A stretch of DNA of 64,000 nucleotides from Sphagnum compactum (lineage: Eukaryota; Bryophyta; Sphagnopsida; Sphagnales): positions 6,014,001 to 6,078,000 of the forward strand of contig OZ234501.1 in the NCBI GenBank assembly GCA_965153455.1, in the 5' to 3' direction. Shown here piece by piece: positions 1 through 10,959 of this stretch. Position 1 is the stretch's first letter, and each line of letters starts with the position of its first letter. The position numbers and the translations under genes were made by a program. Under the pieces are notes generated by a model, which was not told the origin of the DNA, made no database searches, and saw only the letters and a list, made by a program, of their open reading frames with translations.

Positions 1-297
1 CGGTTTGCCTCCGATGGTTCGTCCAATGACCATCCTTCGCGCCTTTTTGGCAGCACCTTCTTGCATTGCTACAACCATTTTTAGTGAAAAATCTGCATCC
101 AACTCCAGGTCATTATCCACCAACGATGAGCCTTGGGGTTCTTCTCCTGAGGGAGAAATGAGTCCTGACCCGCTGCCTAGAGGCATATTCAGTGGAGAGG
201 TATGTGGGGCAGGTGTGGAGGTTATTGTCCTTCTTTCCTGCGCATGCTTCGAGCTTGGAGCTTTTGCTTTAGCAATAGAGAGGTCTTCACGAGCAAA
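1..297 (-). CDS. LINE ORF1 N-terminal fragment (DUF4283-type ORF1p), partial
   Basis: The frame is open for 99 codons on the minus strand from about 297 to the window edge. Its product matches the start of ORF1 of the LINE at 60515: both share blocks such as KAKA-SSK, PSGE-PQGSS, MQEG and KKARRMVI/RKARRMVI. Plant LINE ORF1 proteins are RNA-binding chaperone-like proteins that package the transcript. This piece covers only the region before and at the start of the DUF4283-like domain. Upstream, around 300-470, a second frame with conserved peptide (IAEAA, VPP, GLDVVAAG) is out of phase with this one. The start codon is therefore unclear and I give only the open frame. Confidence 0.65.
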
Positions 298-930
298 CTT
301 GACCTGCAGCAACAACATCCAAGCCCCCAAACCCAAAACCCAAACTTGTATTCGTAGATAAGGAACTTGAAGTGCGGGGTGAGGGATGGATTGGGGGAGG
401 TACCTCGATAATGTGGGTCTGATTTTGGAGCGCGGCCGCTTCCGCTATGTCTTGTGTCAACGCGAGGGGAGGAGCATGTGGCGTTGGAGGTCGAGGAACG
501 TCACCCTCACTGGGACCGCCATCGCTCAGGAGCTGAGCTGCCTTCTCAACTCGCCCGTGCTGTGATCGCAGCGCGGGGCTTCCGAAAGCCGTCGAGTCTG
601 CAAGCGCGTTACTCCTGTGGTGAAGATCCTTTAGAGGCGAGCTTTTTGGTGACAAAAGGCTCGCCGCAGATCACAAGGCACGATCATTTTGCGCCAACAG
701 GCTAACAGACCGATCAACCAGAACAAATCCTCCGACGCTGAGTGATGGAGAGAAAACTAAGCCGCCGCCACCGCCACCGCTAGGGTTCAAAAGTTTGTTT
801 CGCAACAAACTTCTACCTTGACACGCACTCCGGCCAGCTTTTCAGATCCTATCAGCCACTAAAATATGCTCCTTTAGCCTTGAGGTTTGCTACACGTCTA
901 ATCTAAGGCCCAAATCGTCTTCACCATCGA
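1..930 (-). mobile_element. LINE retrotransposon, 5' portion (leader plus start of ORF1), cut by the window edge
   Basis: Read on the minus strand, this stretch aligns along its length with 59885-60812 on the plus strand. The shared leader begins near TCGATGGTGAA, contains GCTGATAG and TTGAACCCTAGCGGTG, and continues into the same ORF1 start. The two copies clearly differ in sequence, so they are different insertions or subfamilies and not a recent duplication. The rest of the element lies beyond base 1, so neither its 3' end nor its target duplication can be seen. Homology fades around 930, which I take as the approximate 5' end. Confidence 0.8.
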
Positions 931-1394
931 AAAAGACAAAAGGAAAGGGGTAGAAAATGTTCATGAGCCTTAGGGAAAGGAACACTCCCCTAATACGCCT
1001 CCAGAGAATGAAGAGCCCTTTGAATACCTTAGAGAATATCATTGAGGTTGATGCCATTTTTGAAACCCTTCCAAAGGTTCTCATTACTACCCATTTGAAA
1101 TCCTTTCATTTTTTTTAAAAAAAATTTGATACCCTGTCAGAGTATTAATAATTAGCAGGGTTCGGGTGTCAATAGTCACCAAATGTACTTGGGTAGTTGG
1201 TTGTGGTAGGTAGGGTTTTTTAAAAAAAAGGTTTGTAAGGCATCACAGAAGTAGAGCTGCCCCTGAGCTTTTTTTTTCTCTCCTTATTTTTCGTATAAAT
1301 GAGGAAAGTGTTTAGTGGTTGTTTGTGTGCTTAAGTGGTTTTTTTTCTTTGATTAATCTTTTGTTTTTGTTGCTCATCGCTTCCTTCTTGCATT

Positions 1395-1795
1395 ACAATT
1401 GTGTTGTTTGTCATTGCTTCCATGTTATGTTCTGTTGGTGTTGTTGATGCCTCCCTCTATCGGTGCCTCCTTATGGTCTTGTTGTTTGTTGAGATCTCCT
1501 TGTCGTGCTCTATTGGTACTCATTGGCCCCCTCTTGTTGCATTCTACTAATGTTTGTTCATGTTTTCTTGTTGTGCTTGTTGGCACCTCCTTGATGTGTT
1601 TTATTAATGTTCACTAGCACCTCCTTGTTATGCTTTATTTGTGTTCATCAATGTTTTTTAATTGTGCTCTATTGGTGTTTAATTGTGTTTCCTTGTTTTG
1701 TTTTATTGGTGTTTGGTAGCGCTTCCTTGCTATGCTTTATTAATACTCATCAACACCTCCTTGTTATGCTTTGTTGGTGTTATTTCGGTTTCTAG
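1395..1795. repeat. Degenerate 34-bp tandem repeat (minisatellite)
   Basis: About ten imperfect units of roughly 34 bp follow the pattern CCTCCTTGTTATGC, TTTATTGGTGTT, CATCA. The units are clearest from 1590 to 1795. The plus-strand reading frames through it code only for Leu/Cys/Phe-rich repeats and are by-products of the array, not genes. Confidence 0.75.
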
Positions 1796-1799
1796 ACCA

Positions 1800-2313
1800 A
1801 TATTTTCCCCTTACATTTTTTTGTATAGGTGTGTAGGTGTTGAAGAAAAAAATTTCAAGATTTGTCTTCAGTTGCAAGGTATTTTTTATTTTTCTATTTT
1901 TTTGGATTTTTTAAAAAAACATTTCTTCATTTTTGCATTTTATTATTATTATTTTCATTTTTTGTTGTCTTAATTTGATTAAAAATCTATGTTTTCAATT
2001 GACTTTATTTTTCATTTTTATTTTAATTAAACATGCTTTAGAAAATGTTAATTATTTGACATATTGTGTGTAATGTGTCATGTGCGAGACTAGGAACCCA
2101 CTTGCATAAAACATTTCACACATTAAAACATTTTTTTTCACATCTTTTGCCTTGTAAATGCTTCTAATTGCTTTACTTCCTTGTAATTGCCTTCTCAATT
2201 TTTGTTTGATATTCTTTGTATAGATTAAATAACTAAAATTAAAACCCATAATTTTGGTAAAATTCATACTTATTTTGTATTTCTCCTCCAACCTATATAA
2301 TATCTTTTAAAAA
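1800..2313. other. T-rich spacer between minisatellite and hAT transposase
   Basis: This stretch is very AT-rich with long T runs. I see no gene-like frame and no recognisable repeat apart from its position inside the presumed hAT element. Confidence 0.4.
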
Positions 2314-4660
2314 ATGGAATCAGGTCAAAATGAAAATGTGATGATAATTAATGGTGAAAATGAAATTGGTTTAATGGAATGGAATAGGGAAGATGAAATG
2401 TTGAGTGTCAATTTTCAATTAGAACAAAATACAACACAAGAAATAGTAGATTCTAATGAAAGAAACGAAATGGAAAATAACCTTCAAACATTTCATGTTC
2501 AAGGGAAAATATGGAGAAAACATAATAGGAATGCAATTTATTAGGTTTTTTATTGTGTAGATGATGACCAAGAAATTGATCTTGGAAATCCTACAGTCAT
2601 GAGATGTTTGGTTTGTTACAATAATCCTATGCATGCTCTTAATCCAAACACAAAAAGATTGAGGATAAAGTAAATGCTTAATTATTATGAAGACCTTTTG
2701 AAAGATAACTAATAAAAAAAAGGCTTAATGTTTTAGAAAGTGCAATATCTAGATTGTTTTCTATCAAAGATCCTTTTTAAAATGATGATGAGTAGCAAGA
2801 AGAGTTTTTATAGAATGTTGGCCTTTTGAGTGTGAAAAATTAATTCCCATTGCAATTTATGGAAAATTTCTGGTTCATGCATCTAATTTTACATCTATTC
2901 CTCAAGTTGTCTTCCCTTCTAAAAAACAATTTTCTCATGAAATATTACCTAAGTTGATGGAGAAAAGGAAACAAGTATATGTTCCACCAAAATTGGAAGA
3001 TTGTACATCTACAACAACTAATTTTGACTTATGGATGTCCAAGGAGGCACATGATATTTTTGCTCTTATGAATTTTTTTAGGATGTAATTGGCAGCCTAA
3101 ACAAATGATTATTGGGTTGTTTGAAGCAACAAAGACTATTAGTCAAACCTTGGCCACCAATTTAATAAAATGGCTTAATCAATATGGATTGAGAAAAAAA
3201 AAAATTGCATATGTGAAAGATGAAGGGTCAAATTTGACTACAATGACAACTACCTTGAAATCAATTGGGAAATGTGAAGTTTTAAGTTTAGATGAAAGTT
3301 TCCAAGGCACTTGTTTTGGCCATGTTTTTTTGAAGGCATGTTAGTATGCTACAATTAATGGAAAGGTCTACAAAAACCTTATATTTATTTCTACCAAGTC
3401 TACTTAATTAGATTTGTAGAAATATACAAAATCTTATCTTAAAAAATTGAGGCAAGGCAAACAAGAATAGAATAAAACATGTTTAAATTTGAACATTCGT
3501 TTTACAAAATTGAATACTCTAATGAAAATAAGGTGAATTTTTTTTCTTCTACAAATTTTTTTCTTTTTTGATTTAATTCTTTTTTTATTATTCAATTATG
3601 TTTATTTGATACATACATTAACATTTATTTAATTTTGGTTGCAAGTTTTCCAATAAACTTATTATGTTCCAAAAGGCCTTGAAATTCAAGGATGTTATTA
3701 TCTTTTGCTACAACAAACTAAATACTATCATAATTAATGGTAGAATGCCCCTTCTTCTTACTTGGCACATTTCACAAATAATTGTGAACCATTTTTTTCT
3801 TGTTGTGAATGCATGTATTATGAACTAATATAATAACCACCAGTTAGTGTTTGATGCACTACAATCTACCATTACCATGTGCTTAAAATGTAAAGAAGTT
3901 ACAAACCCACCTGCCCAATTTAATTTGATTGATGATGATTCCAAAATTGCCTTTGAATTATTTTTGTTTGCTACTAATATCAAAAAAGAAATTTGTGATG
4001 TTTTGGTATCTTTCATTTCTTTTTTAAAAAGTTTTTATGAAAAGAGAAAGTTTGACATGTTATGTTCAATGCTAGATCCCAAATTTAAAAGCCTTTGTTT
4101 AATATTATCTTTTATTGGTCATGAAGAAGAGGTGAACATTGTTGAAAAATGTGATAGATGATCATTATATCCTATGCTTTTGAAATGTTATCATTCTTTA
4201 CACCTAATGGCAAAATTTGAAGTTGGATGTACAGATCAAACAATAGATGCATATTTTAATTTGGATATTTTTGAACAAATTCTCATCTCAAGTGAATCAA
4301 CCACAAAATTTGTCACCAAGAAAATGTTGATTTCCAAACATTACCAAGTGGATTCGAAGGAAATTAAGTGCCCTTTTCAATGGTGGACAAAACATGAAAC
4401 CATTTTTCCTACAATTGGTTTTTTGATTGGCCAAATCCTATGGATTGTTGGGTCTCATGGATTGTTGAGACTGAAAGGGATTTTTCTTTAACAAGAATAT
4501 TTACAAACTTGAGAAGATGTTGTTTGCAAGCAGAAAATTGGTCAATTGATCCTTGAATTGATTGTAAACCACCTTCCAATTTGGTGGAGTTGATTAAAAA
4601 AGATTTAAATTTTGAGAAGTTAAAAGAGTTTGAAGGTCCATTTGAAATAGGATGCTTTTG
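2314..4660 (+). pseudogene. hAT transposase pseudogene (BED zinc-finger type)
   Basis: Fragments in shifting frames follow the order of a plant hAT transposase. An acidic N-terminus starts at 2314, and near 2590 is a piece of a BED-like zinc finger (MRCLVCY). At 3020-3075 is TNFDLWMSKEAHDIFAL, carrying the first catalytic Asp. At 3105-3344 is an open frame with YVKDEGSN (second Asp region) and SFQGTCFGHVF. A helical middle part spans 3850-4160. At 4360-4640 is the C-terminal dimerisation region, with QWWTKHE, a FPTIGFL block and, in another frame, ETERDFSLTRIF and TNLRRC. Many stops and frameshifts break it (for example near 2543, 2672, 3342 and 4159), so it cannot make protein. Family hAT is well supported; the subfamily is not assigned. 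Confidence 0.85.
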
Positions 4661-5240
4661 AACATATAAAATGTTCGCATAATTTACTTCATTTTCATGG
4701 TTTTTTAATTAAAAAAATAAAATTGAAAATTCAATTTTCAAAATAACAGAACTTTTGATACCCGTTGTGTAAGAACCGCCTTTGAAAACCAATTGGTATG
4801 AATTATCTGAGAACCGGCACTGGGAAACCTGGGGGAAATTATTATTTTCCGAGTTTTCGAAACCCTCCCTTGGTCTGTTGTAAAATATTAATAATAAGAA
4901 TAATAAAAGATCAACTGGGTCAAGTATCAGAAAATCTTCTGAAACCCGGTCTCTAAAAAACTTGAGACTCGCTCAACACTGGTTTTTACCTACCTACTTC
5001 ACATCCATTTTACACTGAAACTTTCAGCCAGTAAACCCACATGCTAACCTATTCCTTTTCTGAGGAGAGAGTTCTTCTCAAGAATTTTGTGCAAGTGACA
5101 ATATATGTGCAGGAGGCATCGGGCACATCTCTGAGTCAAAACTTTTGTCCCAACCTTGCAATATGGAGGCCCACACCAGCCCTGCGCTGACTCCCTAACG
5201 TTTCCTTCCAAGTATGGGTTTCAGAATTTTAAAATATAGC
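4661..5240. other. Intergenic; contains a short dispersed repeat
   Basis: No coding signal is visible. The stretch around 4985-5050 (CTACCTACTTCACATCCATT, then CCCACATGCTAA) recurs in direct orientation at about 8140-8215, showing a further small dispersed repeat family. Confidence 0.4.
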
Positions 5241-5242
5241 AC

Positions 5243-5765
5243 ACACAGTGAACCAACACTCACCAGCATACCATGAAGGATGGATGATAAGTGGTCAGGA
5301 AACAGTTCTCTGTCAGTTTTCACTTCATTAGTTAACTATGGTGGTTAGTTCGGTTGCTTTTTTACACTACCTATTTACTAGCAACCCACAAGCAGGTTCT
5401 TAATAGATAGGTAGTAAAAACAGCCCTTACCTATGTATAAACCATCTACTTACCTAGTAGTTACCTATTTTCCTACCTATCATGGTTATTATCTCAATTG
5501 CTTTGATACACTACCTATTTACTAACAACCCACAAGTAGGTTGTTAGTAGGGAGGTAATAAAGACAACCCTTACCTCTGGATAAACCATCTACTTATCTA
5601 GTAGTTACCTTTTCTTCTACCTATATATGAGACCTATTTCTTACAAAATTCGTTACCAAGGTGAAACCTAATATTAACTCAGTTGAAGTTCGGTCACAAT
5701 AGAGTCATAATAGGTATCCAGTGGATGGTGCACTGGTGGGTGGTGGGTGCTGGTTAACTGCGGCC
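5243..5765. mobile_element. R1: unassigned TIR element (MITE-like), copy 1
   Basis: The copy matches 51862-52250 along most of its length. Its left end (AGTGAACCAACACTCACC) and the reverse complement of its right end (AGTTAACCAGCACCCACC) are alike, as is the equivalent pair at the other copy, so the element has terminal inverted repeats of some 30 bp or more. The inside contains an extra direct duplication of about 140 bp (5341-5482 and 5483-5630) that the other copy lacks. There is no coding capacity. I see no convincing target duplication, so the superfamily is open. Confidence 0.6.
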
Positions 5766-5815
5766 CAAAAATATCACTCTCCTAATAGGGTACAAGCTTG
5801 AAACGTTTTCAATTG

Positions 5816-6213
5816 TAAGAGCATCTCCAGCATTGCTCGGTATGTGACCCTGTGAAAATATGTTTTCACATACAAGTTTAGTTATGTACTCTTTTGCAAC
5901 TCCACCCATAAAACTAAAATTGAGACAGCAAATAGGTGGGGAACTACTAATAGCAGACCACCTGGACGAATCATTGTGATGGGCCAAATCAGAAACACTG
6001 AGCAACAGTTAGATCATATTTATTACACTCTTTTCTGTAGGTGCACAGCGCTGCTGCGCTTTTTTTCAGCCATGGTAACGCACTTTTTACCAGACGTGGC
6101 AACGCACGCAATTATGCTGAGACAAAACCATTTTCCAGAGCCAAACCAGCATACCTGGATTTTCTTCATGCAATTTTACTGTTCAAGATTGAGCACCCCT
6201 GGAGATGCTCTAA
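5816..6213. mobile_element. PIF/Harbinger (Tourist-like) MITE, copy 1, with TAA target duplication
   Basis: Terminal inverted repeats GAGCATCTCCAGCATTGCTC (5819-5838) and, reversed, GAGCATCTCCAGGGGTGCTC (6191-6210) agree at 17 of 20 positions. They are flanked by TAA at 5816-5818 and 6211-6213, the 3-bp target duplication expected of PIF/Harbinger insertions. The GAGCATCTCCA terminus is typical of plant Tourist-type elements. There is no transposase, so it is non-autonomous. A second, diverged copy lies at 25733-26166. Small reading frames inside it are not genes. Confidence 0.9.
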
Positions 6214-7250
6214 GTACTCTGATGCTTACTTGTTTACATAGGTACTTACCAATGTTGAGCGGCTATCAAAACGGAAAACTGATAATCAGATGTTTTCAGA
6301 GCGATTCTCAAAGATAAATATTCATGGTTCTTCATAAATAAATCAAATAACCAGTTCGAATAATTAAGTTATCCATAAAGTCACCCTCTCGTTCTCCCCT
6401 CTTTCAGCGGTATCTGCAAAGTAAGGAAATTTTATTCAATCTCAGTATGAAATGCTGAAACTTAGCATTTAATGCACAAGGTTCGAGAGTAATTATAGTA
6501 ACTGTACAGATCGTAGTGAAAAAATATGTAGCAGCAGTGGAGGCGCTCAGGAAAAAAGAAAGAGGGGATGAAACTTAGTTTATCACCAAAATTGGTGGAA
6601 AAACTAGTTAGGGTCCCAGTTATTTAGTTTCGCAAAATTTCATTCCCAGTGCCGCATTTGATGCCCTATTATGCCGAAACTGGCCTATCTCGACCCCTAA
6701 TCGCCTGACCTTACAGATAACTTTAATATTTAAACACATTCTCAAAATCTGAACTAGGAGCCAGAATGGGTTGTAGCGAGTCCGCTCTTAAACGTTGTTA
6801 AAGGCAGGAATCCTGAGTGCCCAATTCTGCCTCAACCCAGGCCACATTAGCCACTGAGGCACAATTAATTATTTTGAAAGAGGCCTACACTGCCAATCCT
6901 GAATATCACATAAGTACCACTACTACTCTTTGAAGGGTTTTAAAGAAATTCACTAAACCAAAGCTTCAAGCCCTGGCATAATTTTGTGATGTACCCAATG
7001 TGGTGATCAGGGTTTTTTTTGTTCAATCTTGTGAGATGGGTGGACTGGTGTTCATCCACAAGAGGACTTAGCTAAATTTGACTATTGGTCATAAAGGAAA
7101 GGAGAAATTTTTTGGAGCCCTGCTATATTTTAGTAGTTGTGAGGACCCACAAGGTTCAATTGGGCATCTTTGATTAGCTCATCACAAATAATAATAATAA
7201 AAGGTGTGGATAGTACCAAATTGGATATGCTTCAATCTCCTACTTTGGGC
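6214..7250. other. Intergenic, nothing recognised
   Basis: Mixed-composition sequence without coding structure or clear repeats. I found no motif or paralogous copy elsewhere in the window. Confidence 0.35.
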
Positions 7251-7253
7251 TAC

Positions 7254-7400
7254 TTATTATACGTTTTCAAGAATAGAACTTAGGGCAAAGGATATGCGAT
7301 AAATTGAGGAGCCAATGGGAACATGTTGAGAACTTGGAAAATTTGTTGGGAACCCATTGGGAATTTGATGAGAACACAATAAAAACAACAAAAGTTCAAC
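7254..7400. repeat. Dispersed repeat related (inverted) to 46440-46630
   Basis: The string TAGAACTTAGGGCAAAGGAT and the following ATGCGATAAA match the reverse complement of 46590-46625. The stretch is rich in GGGAACA and GAGAACA words, as is the hairpin region at 46.35 kb, so both belong to one diverged family. Confidence 0.5.
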
Positions 7401-9260
7401 ACCCCCCATGCTCCCCCAAAAGAAAAGAAACATGACCCCCCAATGCATGTTGCCTCACCTGATTGGTTGCATGATTTGTTTTTGCTTACCTCTATTCTTT
7501 GCCATTTTTGACCAAGGCTAATTGTAGGGCATGAACTATGGGTGTATATTTTGGCAAAATGCTAAAACCTATGGTCTAAATGTGGTGATTTCAAATCGTT
7601 TTTCTTCAAAATATGGCAACTTTGGATCAGTTTTTCAAAAAAAATCCTTTGCATGAATCACAACCCTTCTATTTTGTCAATAAATTACCAAAATTCATCA
7701 CACAAATAAAAATGCTGATGGTGACTATCCATAAGAAGATTTAGGCAAAATATAATGAAAATATGATATGAAAATTACCCAAAAACAAAATTGTATCGTT
7801 ATCTACCCATTAAAACATAACATTCAAATTGGATTTTTTTTATAAAAAAGTTCCAATTCTATATATGGAGCCTACAACTAATTAAAATTTCTCACTTATT
7901 TATAACACACAACCAAGTGCTTACCAACTTTTCAGGGAAAAAAAATCAACTTGCCTACCTAATGAACTGAACATGTGTTCAAGAGTTGGTTTTTCATAAT
8001 TTCAGTTCTAGTAAAAGGTTAGTTCCAAAATCTGGTGCTTGTGCCAGGTCCACCAACGGGTGTCAATTTGGGTTTATGTAAACAAGACTTAAATTGAACT
8101 ATTGTATTTAACACTACAAATCGGGGAACCTACCAACACCAATTTAAATCTACCTACTTCATATCCATTTTACATAAAATTTTCAACCAATAAAAGTGAC
8201 CCACATGCTAATTAATCTTGTGATTTGTAATGTTAAATCCAAGGGTTCAAGTCATTGAAAAACATTTTTTTTTATGCAATTAAAAAATCAATGACTAAAT
8301 GTCTCAAACGACTATATCATTGATTGTACTTTTATAATATTACTTAAAATCTTATGTGTAAAAAATTATAGTCATATATTAGTGATACATTTGATTAGTA
8401 AATGATGATGTGATAATAGGAAAGATCACATCATTTTCTCATTGTAAGTTTTCATCCATATGATATTCCTGATTGATGACAAAATGATATGGATGTTCAA
8501 GATATCAATTGAAAATGTGATTAGAATAAAATCATTTTAAATATATAAAATGATTATCAATCATTTAATATGAGTGTAGATAGACATAATGAATTACAAA
8601 ATGCAAGGAATTGATTTCGAGTAATATTTATACATGTATAAGTAATAACTTTTATAACATTTAAATTATATGTGTAAAAATTAATTATTTTATAATTTAA
8701 AAATATTTAATGTTTTAATATTAATTAGTAGCTTAGAAACTCAATTAAAAATTTTAGATTAAATTTATATTGCGTGTTTAATAGCATTAATATAAAAAAA
8801 ATTATATATATATTTTAGATATAATTGATTTATGACCCATTTATAAATATTTTATGGTGATAAATTATATGCACTCATATGTCTAAATTAAAAGTTATCA
8901 ATAGAATTATGATGTATTGGAAACAAAATTGTATAATGTAAATTCTTGTATTCCCCACAAAGGCTTTTCCATTTAAAAATCATGTGTTTGAATTTATTGT
9001 TAACAAAGAATGGTCATTGAAATGTTATTCAATCACAAAATTTAGATATTTTTCTTTTGAATTGAATTTACATTTTCTTTTAAAAAATTATATAGGTGTG
9101 TACATTATTGAAGGAATTTTATCAATAATTTTATTTTATTTTTATTGGAAAAATTATCAATAAAATATGAATTATCAAATTTGAAGATTTGTGTAATGTT
9201 TCAATGAAATATGGTATAAATAGAATAAACATTAGATTAGTTACACTTCAAGTGGGGTGG
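7401..9260. other. AT-rich intergenic sequence
   Basis: No gene or transposon protein is visible. AT content is highest at 8280-9200. A short piece at about 8140-8215 repeats 4985-5050. Around 8240 the words AAGGGTTCAAGTC resemble an RNA polymerase III B box, but without a convincing partner. Confidence 0.35.
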
Positions 9261-9264
9261 CTTG

Positions 9265-9330
9265 TCGGGTGGCTTGGTGGCTAAAGAGTTGAACTCCATC
9301 TTTGTGGTCCAAATATCAAACTTCACAAAA
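9265..9330 (+). repeat. tRNA-like fragment (possible SINE head or tRNA pseudogene)
   Basis: The sequence GGGTGGCTTGGTGGCTAAAG resembles a tRNA 5' half with an A box, followed by an anticodon-arm-like CTCCATCTTTGTGG. The B-box side (ATATCAAAC) is poor, so this is at most a decayed tRNA-derived fragment. Confidence 0.25.
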
Positions 9331-10030
9331 GACATTTCTTGATGTCAATGATGGACTATTGATTGGTACCTATACAATATCTAGCATTGAAATTTGTGTG
9401 TAGTGTGTACCAATGTGAGCTAGGTTTTCTGTTTTTGTAATAATTGTTGGTTTCAAGTATTTGAAAAAATTAGGATCAAAGAACCACCAGTTTATTTTTA
9501 AGTTAAAAAATAGAATTTAAAGATTTAATTCTAAATACTTCCACAAGATAATATGATTTCTCTTGCACCAAAAGCCAAAAACCATGACAAATGTGCAATA
9601 TGTGGTGACATTGTGCCAAAATCAAACCAAAAGGTTTAAAATTTTGAAAGAAACCAACTCAAACTTGCACCTAAAAAACCTTCATAGAAAATGTGAAGTG
9701 TCAAAAGTAGTGTTGGTTTGTTCCTTGGTTTTAGGGGTATTACTTGGTTTTGTTCCTAAAATCTAGGAAGGGATTGTTCCCAATTTAGTTCTAGTTTATT
9801 TTTATTTCAAATTTGAGACCCAATTCTAGTTATTTGTTAAATACCCTTCACTTTTGAGTAACCTTTGGTTCCGATTCTAACATGCAAAATATCAAAATGG
9901 ACAATGCAAAAATATATATATATATTCAAAGGAGAAAAAAAGTTACAATGTCAACAAATTCTAAATTAATACAACCTAGCCTATTTCAAAACCCTAATTT
10001 ACACTAATTTTTTTAAAAATCAAAACAATT
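9331..10030. other. AT-rich intergenic sequence
   Basis: No supported feature. A short AT dinucleotide run lies near 9911-9924. Confidence 0.3.
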
Positions 10031-10039
10031 TTTTGCCAT

Positions 10040-10580
10040 ATGGTTCCATGTTTAAAGCTTCCAAAATTGTAGCTACCACCTTGAATGGCCACATGCCACC
10101 CCTGAAGAAACCCCATATTCTACCTTATTTTAAATCTCAAAAAAAAGTTATTTCAATCCCCCAAAAACCCTTATTCCAAACCTTCAAAAAAATAACATCA
10201 AACCCCCAAAAACCTATTTCAAACCTTAAAAACTTTACTTCAAATCCCCCAAAAAACTTTATTTCAGCCCCTGAAAAAATGTTTTTTCAAACCTTTTAAA
10301 AACCTATTTCAAACTCCCCCCCACCCCCCCCAACCCATACATCATTAAACCCCAAAAAAACCCTAATTTAGCCCAAAAAAACTTGTTTTAAGTGTGAGAA
10401 AAACCTATTTCAAACCCCCCCAAATCATAATCCAACCCCAAAGAAACTTTATTTTAAAACCCCCCAACTTACCTTATTCCAATCCTCCAAAACCCTATTT
10501 TAGACCCCCCCAAAAATCATATTCCAACCCCACAAAAACCCTATTCCAACCCCTGAAACAATTACAAAACAAGAAGATGA
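10040..10580. repeat. Degenerate AACCCCCAAAAACC-type array
   Basis: The top strand is almost free of G and is built from irregular alternations of CCCC and AAAA-rich words (CCCCAAAAACCCTATTTCAA and variants). Reading frames give low-complexity Pro/Lys/Phe/Asn peptides only. The unit resembles a degenerate telomere-like or low-complexity repeat. Confidence 0.7.
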
Positions 10581-10959
10581 TTGTTAGGGAGATTTTGAAC
10601 AAGAAGACGACTAGAGAGATAATGGCAATAGGAGGACTAAGGAAATAATGGCAATAGGAGGACTAGGAAGATGATGAGTAGTCAACCAAGGGGATCAAAG
10701 TTAAACAAGCCAAAATTCATGCCGCACTACATAAAATCATGACTTTTTTGCGAGAATTTTGATAAAACATGGTTTTTTTGTCTCCATGTCCAACTTGACT
10801 AAAGTGCCATTTTGGACAAGTTGATTTGGACCTGACTATTTGGACGAGTTCTTTTTGGTTGGTTTTTTTTACTGAACCACCATGACAATAATATAATTTG
10901 AACAATGACCAGAAATATATATTATTTAAATTATATTATTTAAAATTAATATGAAAATA

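Larger units (their letters stand above)
1158..4767 (+). mobile_element. Decayed hAT-superfamily DNA transposon (approximate limits)
   Basis: The element is defined by the hAT transposase pseudogene at 2314-4660. Possible ends are CAGGGTTCGGGTGTCAATAG at 1158 and, reversed, a related sequence ending near 4767 (ACCCGTTGTG). The match between them is imperfect and I see no clear 8-bp target duplication, so the limits are tentative. The left part carries a 34-bp tandem repeat array (1395-1795) that could be a subterminal repeat. The element is old and inactive by sequence. Confidence 0.45.

Noticed and set aside
1399-1973. Leu/Cys/Phe-rich frames resembling membrane proteins
   Set aside because: They translate a 34-bp tandem repeat in several frames and show no other coding sign.
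10033-10648. Pro/Lys/Asn-rich frames
   Set aside because: They are by-products of a CCCC/AAAA low-complexity array.
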